Source of the DNA: Pseudomonas spelaei
GTDB lineage: Bacteria > Pseudomonadota > Gammaproteobacteria > Pseudomonadales > Pseudomonadaceae
Assembly (NCBI RefSeq): GCF_009724245.1
Contig: NZ_WNNK01000004.1
Location: forward strand, 124,001-188,000
DNA: 64,000 nt
Reading direction: 5' to 3'
Shown here: positions 16,869-26,158 of the stretch, one piece after another
Layout: each line of letters begins with the position of its first letter
Numbering within the stretch: the first letter of the stretch is position 1
Position numbers and translations under genes: made by a program
Notes under the pieces: model-generated
What the model was told of the DNA's origin: nothing
Seen by the model: only the letters and a program-made list of their open reading frames with translations
The model's database searches: none

Positions 16869-19052
16869 TTAAATCGCTTCCAACTTGGCATAACCCATCA
16901 TCAGCCACTTGCTGCCCTCGGCGAAGTTCACCTGTACCCGGGCCTGGGCGCCAGCGCCTTCGAAGTTGAGGATCACGCCTTCGCCGAAGATCGCATGCTT
17001 GACCTGTTGACCAAGGCTGAACGGTGTCTCGGGAATTTCCGAACCGGCAAACATACTGCTGGAGTTCTGCTGCTGGCCACCGCCGAAGGGCCGGCTGACG
17101 CTGTTGGACAATCGTACTTCCTGAATCAGCCCCTTCGGCACTTCACGTACGAAGCGCGATACCTTGTTGTAGGTCTCGCTGCCGTACAGGCGACGGGTTT
17201 CGGCGTAGGTCATCACCAGGTTGTGCATGGCCCGGGTGATGCCGACATAGGCCAGGCGGCGTTCCTCTTCCAGGCGACCCGGTTCTTCCAGGCTCATCTT
17301 GTGAGGGAACAGGCCTTCTTCCATACCCACCAGGAACACGTAGGGGAATTCCAGGCCCTTGGCGCTGTGCAGGGTCATCAGTTGAACGCTGTCTTCGTGC
17401 TCGTCGGCCTGGGTATCACCGGCCTCCAGCGACGCGTGCCCCAGGAAGGCGGCCAGCGGCGACAGCTCAGCATCTTCTTCGCTGTTTTCAAACGCACGGG
17501 CGGCGCTGACCAGTTCCTCAAGGTTTTCTACCCGAGCCTGGCCTTTCTCACCCTTTTCCGCTTCGTGGTAAGCGATCAGGCCGGATTGTTCGATCACGGT
17601 CTGGGTCATCAAGTGCAGGGGCATTTCCATGCACTTGGCGGCCAGGTTCTCGATCAACTCGACAAACACCCCCAAGGCACCAGCCGCACGGCCGGTCAGG
17701 CCCTTGTTGGCGATCAGCAGGCGCATGGCTTCCCACATCGACACGTCGCTGTGGCGCGCGTGATCGCGGATGGCTTCGACAGTTTTCTCGCCGATGCCAC
17801 GGGCCGGGATATTGATCACCCGCTCCAGCGCCGCATCGTTGCCACGGCCTTCCAGCAAGCGCAGGTAGGCCATGGCGTTCTTGATTTCCGCCCGCTCGAA
17901 GAAGCGCTGGCCGCCGTAGATGCGGTAAGGAATGCGCTCGCGCAGCAAGGCTTCTTCCAGCACCCGGGATTGGGCGTTGGAGCGGTACAGAATGGCAATA
18001 TCGCTGCGGGCCAGGCCGGTTTTCAGGGCGCTTTCGATGGTTTCCACCACGTAGCGCGCTTCGTCGTGCTCGTTGAAGGCCGCGTAGAGGTTGATCGCTT
18101 CGCCTTCGCCGCCGTCGGTCCACAGTTCTTTGCCCATGCGCCCGGTGTTGTTGGCGATCAAGGCGTTGGCGGCCTTGAGAATCCCGGCGGTGGAGCGATA
18201 GTTCTGCTCCAGGCGAATGGTTTCGGCGTCCGGGAAGTCGTCGGAGTACTGGTAGATGTTCTCGATTTTCGCGCCGCGCCAGCCGTAGATTGACTGATCG
18301 TCGTCGCCCACCACCATCAGGCTGTCGCCGCCTTTGGCCAGCAGGCGCAACCAGGCGTACTGCACGGCGTTGGTGTCCTGGAACTCGTCCACGAGGATAT
18401 GGCGGAAGCGCTTCTGGTAATGCGCCAACAGGCCTGGGTTGTCGCGCCACAGGTCGAGGGCGCGCAGCAGCAGTTCGGAGAAGTCGATGACGCCGGCACG
18501 CTGGCAGGCCACTTCGTAGGCTTCATAGATGCTGCGCATGGTGGCCAGGAACAGGTCGCCGCTGGCCTGGATGTGTTGTGGGCGCAGGCCTTCGTCTTTC
18601 TGGCCGTTGATGAACCACTGGGCCTGACGGGCCGGCCAGCGCTGTTCGTCCAGGCCCAGCTCGCGGATCACCCGCTTGACCAAGCGTTGCTGGTCGTCGC
18701 TGTCGAGAATCTGGAACGTCTGGCTCAGCCCTGCCTCCTGCCAATGGGCCCGCAGCAGGCGGTGCGCCAGGCCGTGGAAGGTGCCGACCCACATGCCGGC
18801 CGGGCTGATGCCCATCAGCTGCTCGATGCGATGGCGCATCTCGGCAGCGGCCTTGTTGGTGAAGGTCACCGACAGGATGGAATGAGGTGAGGCGTTTTCA
18901 ACCTGGATCAACCAGGCGATACGGTGCACCAGCACTCGGGTTTTACCGGAGCCAGCACCGGCCAGGACCAACTGACGGCCGACGGAGGCTGCTACGGCCT
19001 GGCGTTGGGCATCGTTGAGGGAGTTCAGCAAAAGAGAGAGATCATCGCGCAT
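16869..19052 (-). CDS. uvrD: DNA helicase II, UvrD
   Basis: Superfamily 1A 3'-5' helicase of 727 aa used in nucleotide-excision and mismatch repair. Motifs in order: Q-motif L-N-D-A-Q-R-Q-A-V, Walker A AGAGSGKT near residue 31, T-F-T-N-K-A-A (Ia), V-D-E-F-Q-D-T-N (II) near 221, G-D-D-D-Q-S-I-Y-G-W-R-G-A (III), Q-N-Y-R-S (IV), V-Q-L-M-T-L-H-S-A-K-G-L-E-F (V) and V-G-I-T-R-A (VI). The C-terminal tail ends in the UvrD-specific module (Q-V-K-H-A-I-F-G-E-G-V-I-L-N-F-E-G) that binds RNA polymerase or partners. It is a lone minus-strand gene. Confidence 0.97.
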   Translation of the reverse strand: MRDDLSLLLNSLNDAQRQAVAASVGRQLVLAGAGSGKTRVLVHRIAWLIQVENASPHSILSVTFTNKAAAEMRHRIEQLMGISPAGMWVGTFHGLAHRLLRAHWQEAGLSQTFQILDSDDQQRLVKRVIRELGLDEQRWPARQAQWFINGQKDEGLRPQHIQASGDLFLATMRSIYEAYEVACQRAGVIDFSELLLRALDLWRDNPGLLAHYQKRFRHILVDEFQDTNAVQYAWLRLLAKGGDSLMVVGDDDQSIYGWRGAKIENIYQYSDDFPDAETIRLEQNYRSTAGILKAANALIANNTGRMGKELWTDGGEGEAINLYAAFNEHDEARYVVETIESALKTGLARSDIAILYRSNAQSRVLEEALLRERIPYRIYGGQRFFERAEIKNAMAYLRLLEGRGNDAALERVINIPARGIGEKTVEAIRDHARHSDVSMWEAMRLLIANKGLTGRAAGALGVFVELIENLAAKCMEMPLHLMTQTVIEQSGLIAYHEAEKGEKGQARVENLEELVSAARAFENSEEDAELSPLAAFLGHASLEAGDTQADEHEDSVQLMTLHSAKGLEFPYVFLVGMEEGLFPHKMSLEEPGRLEEERRLAYVGITRAMHNLVMTYAETRRLYGSETYNKVSRFVREVPKGLIQEVRLSNSVSRPFGGGQQQNSSSMFAGSEIPETPFSLGQQVKHAIFGEGVILNFEGAGAQARVQVNFAEGSKWLMMGYAKLEAI

Positions 19053-19308
19053 CGGCGCATTCTAGGGTGCCGGGGGAAGGGGGGCAAATCCCAATGCCCG
19101 GTGGTCGAAGGAAAACCAACAATCTGCGCCCAAGGATGACTGGCTGGTCATCCCCCACAACCCGCGCCCCGCCTCGCTCAGCCCCTCTGGCTCCAAGGTT
19201 TGCGCCCATTTGGCGATCCATTTTTATGGTCCGCAGCTGTTTGGTCTGCACGTTTGCTTGTGTATGCTCCGTCCACGTTTCGGGCTCACCATTATAAGAA
19301 CATTGCCT

Positions 19309-22182
19309 ATGACCCTTAGCTCTGACCTGTCTGGGCCCGCAGTGGCGCCGGCGCAGGTTATTCGCAAACACTACGCCATGGAGATGGCGGTCGAGCGCAC
19401 GCGCCTGCTGTACCAAGGCTCGCTGTTGCCTACCTTATTGATGTTGCTCAACGGTCTGGTCTGCGCCTGGTTGCTCTGGAGCCCGCAGCGCTATCTGCTG
19501 GTCAGCGTTTGGCTGGTGTGGTTGCTGGCGCTGGTGGCCTTGCGGGTGATTCAGGTGGCCGCGTTCGATGCCGCGATGCCGAGCCGCCAGGCGCAGCCGA
19601 TCTGGCGCCGCATGTTCATGCTGGGGTCGGCGATGAGCGGTTTGACGTTGACCAGTGCAGCCATTGCCCTGGGGCCGGTGGACAGCTTCGCTCAACAGGC
19701 GTGGGTGTTCGGCTTGATCGGTGCGGCGACGCTGTCTGCCAGCGTCGCCTATGCCGTGAGCCTGCTGGCGTTCCTGTCGTTTGCCTTGCCTTGTTTGGTG
19801 CCCGCCATTGTTTATCTGTTCTGGAGCGGTGACCCGCAGCAGCAAGGTTGGGGTTGTTTGTGCCTGATTTTGCTGGCTTCCCTGAGCGTGGTGGCGTGGC
19901 AGGTCAACCGTCTGACTCAGCGCGGATTGTTGCGGCGCTTCCAGAATCAGGCATTGATCGAGCACTTGCAGCAAGCCCGGCACCGCAGCGAACAGTTGAA
20001 TCAGGAGCTGGTTCGCGAGGTGGAACAACGGCGTCAGGTCGAACGGGAATTGCGTGAGGCGCAGATTGGCCTGCAACAGCGCGTCGAACAGCGTAGCCAG
20101 GAACTGGGCGCTACCAGCCTGGCCCTGCGCAAAAGCGAAGCCCGTCTGGCCATGGCGTTACAAGCCAGCGAACTGGGCCTGTGGGACTGGAACCTGCAAA
20201 CCGACGAGGTTCACCATACCCAACTCAAAGAACTGTTCGGCCTGGAGCCGGAGTACGTCACGGCGATGCTCAGCCACCTCAAGCCGCGCCTGCATCCTGA
20301 TGACCTGCCTGTACTCAAGCGTGCCCTGGTGGAACATCTGAAAGGCCGCAGCGATGACTATCTGGTGGAATACCGGGTGCGCCATGGCGATGGGCACTGG
20401 GTCTGGATCCAGGACCGGGGCCGCGCCGTGGAGCATGCGGCCAACGGGCGAGTCACGCGGATGCTGGGTACTCGGCGCGATATCAGCGCCGGTAAAGCCA
20501 TAGAAGAGCAGCAACGGTTGGCGTCTACGGTGTTCGAGGCCGCCAGCGAAGGTATTGTGATCCTTGATCCGGACTATGCGCTGCTTGCGGTGAACCAGGC
20601 ATTCAGCCGTGTGACCGGTTTTGATATCGACGACATGCTGGGGCGCAACGTCGTGGAACTGCCCAGCAGTCGCGATGCCCGGCGCCACTTTCCGGTGATC
20701 CGCCAAGCCCTGCAAAGCCATGGTACCTGGCAAGGCGAGCTGGTGGAGGCGCGCAAAAACGGCGAGCTCTATCCGCAATGGCTACAACTGAATGTCGTGC
20801 GCGATGTTCGGGGAAATGTCAGTCATATCGTGGGATTTTTTGCCGATCTCTCCGCTCGACGCGAATCTGAAGAGCGCATGCGCTACCTCACTCATTACGA
20901 CGAATTGACCGGCCTCGCCAATCGCTCTCTGTTCCATGAGCGGCTGCGTGAAGCCCATCAGCGAGTACGCCAGGGCGGCCGTAGCCTGGCCTTGCTGCAC
21001 ATCAACCTGGATCGCTTCAAGCTGCTCAATGACAGCTTCGGTCATGAAGTGGCCGACCAGCTGTTGCAGAAAATGGCCCGGCGCCTGATTAATGCCTTGC
21101 CGGAAGCCGACACCATTGCCCGTCTCTCCGGAGATGAATTTGCCGTGCTGTTTGATGCCTATGGCAGCTTATCGAGCCTCGCGCGGGTGGCGACCCGTCT
21201 GCTGGCCAAGTTGCGGGTGCCAATGACGGTAGAGGGGCATGAACTGGTGGTCAGCGCCTCAATCGGCGTCAGTCTGTTGCCGGACAATGCGCGGGAAATT
21301 TCTGCGCTGGTCAGCCAGTCGAACATGGCCATGCAACACGCCAAGCACTTGGGAGGCAATAACTTCCAGTTCTATACCGATAGCCTGCAGGCCAGCACCT
21401 TGGAACGTTTGCAGTTGGAGAACCAGTTGCGCAAGGCCATCGAGGAGCGTCAGCTCAACGTCTATTACCAGCCCAAGTTGTGCCTGGCCACGGGCAAGAT
21501 GAACGCCGCCGAAGCATTGGTGCGCTGGGATCATCCGCAATGGGGCCGGGTGCCGCCGGGGGATTTTATTGGCCTGGCCGAAGAAACCGGGTTGATCGTG
21601 CCGTTGGGCGAGTTTGTCCTGCGCCAGGCGTGTTGGCAGGCGTGCGAGTGGCAGCGCCAAGGGCTGGCGCCGATTCGGGTGTCGGTGAACCTGTCGGTGC
21701 ACCAGTTGCGCCAGGGCAAGCTGGTCAGTTTGGTGCGCCAGGTGCTCGAAGAAACTGGCCTGGAGCCGCGGTACCTGGAGCTGGAATTGACGGAAAGCCA
21801 GTTGCTCGACAGTGTCGAGCACATCATCTCTACCTTCCAGCAACTGCGGGACCTGGGGGTGAAACTGGCCATCGACGACTTTGGTACTGGCTACTCGTCC
21901 CTCAGTTACCTCAAGCGCATCCCGGTGGACTACGTGAAGATCGACCAAACCTTCATCCGTGGTCTGGGCCAGGGCCGTGAAGACGCGGCGATTACCCGGG
22001 CGATCATCGCCATGGCCCATGGGCTGGCGCTCAAGGTGGTGGCCGAGGGTGTGGAGGATCAGCAGCAGCTGGATTTCCTGCGGGCCGAGCAATGCGATGA
22101 GGTACAGGGTTATTTGATCAGTCGGCCAATGGAGGCCGATGGCTTGGCGGATTTGTTACGAAAAAATGCGGATTTTCCGTAA
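19309..22182 (+). CDS. Membrane PAS-PAS-GGDEF-EAL cyclic-di-GMP protein
   Basis: A 957-aa sensor-type c-di-GMP protein. Residues about 35-195 contain several hydrophobic segments. A coiled coil follows (about 215-275), then PAS domains near 290 (W-D-W-N-L-Q-T-D) and 405, a GGDEF domain with the signature changed to S-G-D-E-F at about 607, and an EAL domain with E-A-L near 735, D-D-F-G-T-G-Y-S-S and A-E-G-V-E-D. The EAL catalytic signatures look intact, so phosphodiesterase activity is likely; SGDEF proteins may still be cyclases. The start was set at M-T-L-S-S-D-L; the open frame extends to 19210. Confidence 0.92.
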   Translation: MTLSSDLSGPAVAPAQVIRKHYAMEMAVERTRLLYQGSLLPTLLMLLNGLVCAWLLWSPQRYLLVSVWLVWLLALVALRVIQVAAFDAAMPSRQAQPIWRRMFMLGSAMSGLTLTSAAIALGPVDSFAQQAWVFGLIGAATLSASVAYAVSLLAFLSFALPCLVPAIVYLFWSGDPQQQGWGCLCLILLASLSVVAWQVNRLTQRGLLRRFQNQALIEHLQQARHRSEQLNQELVREVEQRRQVERELREAQIGLQQRVEQRSQELGATSLALRKSEARLAMALQASELGLWDWNLQTDEVHHTQLKELFGLEPEYVTAMLSHLKPRLHPDDLPVLKRALVEHLKGRSDDYLVEYRVRHGDGHWVWIQDRGRAVEHAANGRVTRMLGTRRDISAGKAIEEQQRLASTVFEAASEGIVILDPDYALLAVNQAFSRVTGFDIDDMLGRNVVELPSSRDARRHFPVIRQALQSHGTWQGELVEARKNGELYPQWLQLNVVRDVRGNVSHIVGFFADLSARRESEERMRYLTHYDELTGLANRSLFHERLREAHQRVRQGGRSLALLHINLDRFKLLNDSFGHEVADQLLQKMARRLINALPEADTIARLSGDEFAVLFDAYGSLSSLARVATRLLAKLRVPMTVEGHELVVSASIGVSLLPDNAREISALVSQSNMAMQHAKHLGGNNFQFYTDSLQASTLERLQLENQLRKAIEERQLNVYYQPKLCLATGKMNAAEALVRWDHPQWGRVPPGDFIGLAEETGLIVPLGEFVLRQACWQACEWQRQGLAPIRVSVNLSVHQLRQGKLVSLVRQVLEETGLEPRYLELELTESQLLDSVEHIISTFQQLRDLGVKLAIDDFGTGYSSLSYLKRIPVDYVKIDQTFIRGLGQGREDAAITRAIIAMAHGLALKVVAEGVEDQQQLDFLRAEQCDEVQGYLISRPMEADGLADLLRKNADFP

Positions 22183-22281
22183 CCGAACGCGGGTTGCCCC
22201 AATGGCTACATACAGCGTGTCCGCGAAAATAGGGGGCAGCAGGGCGATTAAGTGATGCATCGAACGGGCAAACCAACAATT

Positions 22282-22300
22282 CTTGTAGTATAACTACAAG
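22282..22300. promoter_or_regulatory. Palindromic operator upstream of rccR
   Basis: CTTGTAGT-ATA-ACTACAAG is a perfect 8+8 inverted repeat with a 3-bp centre, 44 nt upstream of the rccR start. TGTAGT...ACTACA symmetry is of the kind recognised by HexR/RccR-type RpiR regulators in Pseudomonas, so autoregulation is likely. Confidence 0.72.
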
Positions 22301-22344
22301 CTTGCTACATCCCTGGCGTCAGCCAATAACAAGAGTCCAGCCCT

Positions 22345-23211
22345 TTGAACCTGTTGCAACATATCGCCCAGTCACGCCACCTGTTACGCAAATCGGAACT
22401 CAAGGTTGCCGATCACGTGCTGCTTGATCCTGCGGCTGTGATGCACAGCTCGATGGCCGACCTGGCCCACAGCGTGGGTATCAGTGAGCCCACCATCGTG
22501 CGCTTCTGCCGTGCTATCGGTTGCTCCGGGTTCCAGGACTTGAAACTCAAGTTGGCCCAAAGCCTGGCGGCCGGTGCGAGTTTTGGGCAGTTCGCCATTC
22601 ATGAAGACGACTCCGTCGCTGACTACAGCCTGAAAATCTTCGACACGACCCTGCACACCCTCATGGAAGTGCGGGAAAAGCTCGACCCGGTGGAATTGCA
22701 GAAAGCCGTGACGGCCATGTCCCAGGCCCAGCGCGTGGAGTTTTATGGCTTTGGCGCTTCGGGTGCGGTGGCGGCGGATGCCCAGCACAAGTTTTTCCGC
22801 TTGTTGCTGACGGCGGCGGCTTATAGCGACCCACACATGCAGGCGATGTCGGCGGTGACCTTGAAGCCCACCGACGTGGCGATCTGTATTTCCCAGTCCG
22901 GTCGTTCCAAAGACCTGCTGATCACCGCCAATCTGGTGCGTGAAAGCGGCGCGTCGCTGATTACCTTGTGCCCGAGCCAGACGCCATTGGCGGAATTGTC
23001 GACGGTCAACCTGGCGATCGATGTGCATGAAGACACGGAAATCTACACGCCGCTGACCTCGCGTATCGCCCACCTGGTGGTGATCGACGTGCTGGCAATG
23101 GGCGTGGCCATGGCCCGTGGTCCGAGCCTGGTCAACCACCTCAAGAGCGTCAAGCGCAGCTTGCGTAGCCTTCGTCTGTCGCCCAAGTCCGTCAAAGCCC
23201 TCGACGACTAA
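22345..23211 (+). CDS. rccR: RpiR-family regulator of central carbon metabolism (RccR, HexR-like)
   Basis: A 288-aa RpiR regulator: an N-terminal HTH_6 domain (V-G-I-S-E-P-T-I-V-R-F-C-R-A-I-G near residue 45) and a C-terminal SIS phosphosugar domain (F-Y-G-F-G-A-S-G-A-V-A near 132, S-Q-S-G-R-S-K-D near 183). HexR and RccR in P. fluorescens both respond to KDPG; RccR controls pyruvate metabolism, glyoxylate shunt and gluconeogenesis. Assignment to RccR rather than HexR rests on position beside the LysR-pycA-pycB genes, as in P. aeruginosa PA5438-PA5435, and on the absence of zwf. The start is TTG. An AAnAAnAA motif lies 13 nt before it. Confidence 0.85.
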   Translation: MNLLQHIAQSRHLLRKSELKVADHVLLDPAAVMHSSMADLAHSVGISEPTIVRFCRAIGCSGFQDLKLKLAQSLAAGASFGQFAIHEDDSVADYSLKIFDTTLHTLMEVREKLDPVELQKAVTAMSQAQRVEFYGFGASGAVAADAQHKFFRLLLTAAAYSDPHMQAMSAVTLKPTDVAICISQSGRSKDLLITANLVRESGASLITLCPSQTPLAELSTVNLAIDVHEDTEIYTPLTSRIAHLVVIDVLAMGVAMARGPSLVNHLKSVKRSLRSLRLSPKSVKALDD

Positions 23212-23228
23212 AGGTCATGCGCGGTCAA

Positions 23229-23326
23229 AAAATGTGGGAGCGGGCTTGCTCGCGAAAGCGGTCTATCAGTAAACACTTCAGCGCCTGACACATCGCTTTC
23301 GCGAGCAAGCCCGCTCCCACATTTTG
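23229..23326. repeat. REP inverted pair
   Basis: Facing REP cores (ATGTGGGAGCGGGCTTGCTC and its complement) form a long hairpin, with GCGAAAGCG / CGCTTTCGC extending the arms inward. It lies between rccR and the small downstream gene and may also end rccR transcription. Confidence 0.88.
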
Positions 23327-23433
23327 AATTGCGTCATATCCAGAATATTCATCAGCTTGTCATCCCCGCGCCGCCAAACCGTCATCCCCTGCGCCCATCC
23401 TGAGCTCCCCGTACTCGCATTGGGAGACTCAAA

Positions 23434-23631
23434 ATGGCCCGGCAATACGAAGACAGCAACAGCACCGTCAAGACTCGTCGCCAACAGGAAGACCAGCGCC
23501 GCATGGCGTTCCGTCGTGCAATTGAAGACCGTTGCGAACAGCGTCAATTGCTCCAGAGCATCACCGACTATCCTGAATTGCACTGGCAAGCACCAGTGGC
23601 CGCCCTGCGAAGCGTTCAGCCAGGGCGCTGA
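23434..23631 (+). CDS. Small basic PA3496-like protein
   Basis: A 65-aa charged protein with the core T-R-R-Q-Q-E-D-Q-R-R-M-A-F-R-R-A-I-E-D, which resembles the small Pseudomonas PA3496 family (putative envelope integrity proteins). GGGAG lies 8 nt before the ATG. Its last 71 nt overlap the 3' end of the convergent LysR gene on the other strand, so the C-terminal part is constrained by two genes. The family name is from memory of the motif, not a search. Confidence 0.65.
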   Translation: MARQYEDSNSTVKTRRQQEDQRRMAFRRAIEDRCEQRQLLQSITDYPELHWQAPVAALRSVQPGR

Positions 23632-24535
23632 TCTGCACCCGCTCGCTGCGGATAAAGCCCAGGAATGCATGGGCCACCGGTGACAGACGCTTGGCCTTGG
23701 CCTGCACCAGGCACCAACTGCGGTACAGCGGCAGTTCTTCCACCGGTAACTCCTTGAGCCCGCCGGTGGCCAGCTCCAGGTTCAGGGCGTGGCGCGTCAA
23801 CAGGGCCACGCCCAATCCGGCGACCACGCATTCACGCTGAGCTTCGGCGGAAGCCACCTCCACCGTCTGAGTGAAGTGCACGCGTTTCTCCTTGAAGTAC
23901 TCCTCGCAGGCCATCCGGGTTCCGGAACCTGGCTCGCGCAGCAGCAGCGTGTACGGTTCAAGGTCTTGCAGGCGCAACGGTCCTTGATGATTCAGCGGAT
24001 GGTCGGGCGGCGCTACCGCGACAATCGGATTGTTGAGAAATGGCAGGAACTCCAAGCCCATGTCCTGGGGCACCATGGACATGATCACCAGGTCATCGCG
24101 GTTGTCGGACAGCCGGCGAATCACCTGGGCACGGTTGACCACCGTCAGGTGTAGATTGACCTCTGGGTGTTGGCGCTTGAACGCGGCAAACAGGTGCGGC
24201 ACGAAATACTTGGCGCTGGACTCCACCGCCAGCTTCAGTTGCCCCTGCAAGGAGCCCTGCATGTCCGAGAGCTGCATATCGAGGTTTTCCAGGCGCCCGA
24301 AAATGTCCCGGCTGGCTTTTTGCAGGGCTTCAGCCGCTTCCGTCATGTAGAGTTTTTTGCCGACATAATCGAACAGCGGTTGGCCGATCAGCTCTTCCAG
24401 CTGGCGAATTTGTAGGCTAACGGCCGGTTGTGTGAGTGACATTTCCTCGGCCGCACGGCTGTAGGAACGCAAATCACAGACTTCATTGAAAATCTGCAAC
24501 TGACGCAATGTCATACGCATCAATGACTTACGCAT
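23561..24535 (-). CDS. pycR: LysR-family regulator divergent from pyruvate carboxylase (PycR-like)
   Basis: A 324-aa LysR regulator with winged HTH at residues 8-67 (L-R-Q-L-Q-I-F-N-E-V, S-R-A-A-E-E-M-S-L-T-Q-P-A-V-S-L-Q-I-R-Q-L-E) and a substrate-binding effector domain resembling CbbR/CysB-type regulators. It diverges from pycA-pycB across 196 nt containing a perfect palindrome, the standard arrangement for LysR control of the adjacent operon. In P. aeruginosa the homologue PycR (PA5437) is reported as a regulator linked to pyruvate carboxylase and virulence. An alternative start lies at M-R-M-T-L a few codons downstream. Confidence 0.87.
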   Translation of the reverse strand: MRKSLMRMTLRQLQIFNEVCDLRSYSRAAEEMSLTQPAVSLQIRQLEELIGQPLFDYVGKKLYMTEAAEALQKASRDIFGRLENLDMQLSDMQGSLQGQLKLAVESSAKYFVPHLFAAFKRQHPEVNLHLTVVNRAQVIRRLSDNRDDLVIMSMVPQDMGLEFLPFLNNPIVAVAPPDHPLNHQGPLRLQDLEPYTLLLREPGSGTRMACEEYFKEKRVHFTQTVEVASAEAQRECVVAGLGVALLTRHALNLELATGGLKELPVEELPLYRSWCLVQAKAKRLSPVAHAFLGFIRSERVQISALAERFAGRPLVLASAIQDSR

Positions 24536-24571
24536 TATTCAATCACCCCTGACGACCGTCGTCGCGCCAAC

Positions 24572-24589
24572 TATAAGTCTTTACTTATA
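24572..24589. promoter_or_regulatory. Palindromic LysR operator candidate between pycR and pycA
   Basis: TATAAGT-CTTT-ACTTATA is a perfect 7+7 inverted repeat. It contains the T-N11-A geometry of LysR boxes and sits 37 nt upstream of the LysR start, where an autoregulatory recognition site is normally found. Confidence 0.68.
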
Positions 24590-24731
24590 CACGACCCAAT
24601 AATTATTGATTTTTGTTAATCCTTCGCGGGGCATAGTGTGTGTCACGCGACTGGCTTGAAACATTTGGTCACGCGCCGACCCGGGTCCAGCAGGTCGAAG
24701 AACGCAGCAATCGGCTCAAGGGAATTTCCAA

Positions 24732-26147
<1,416 letters not shown>

Positions 26148-26158
26148 GGAATATAAGA

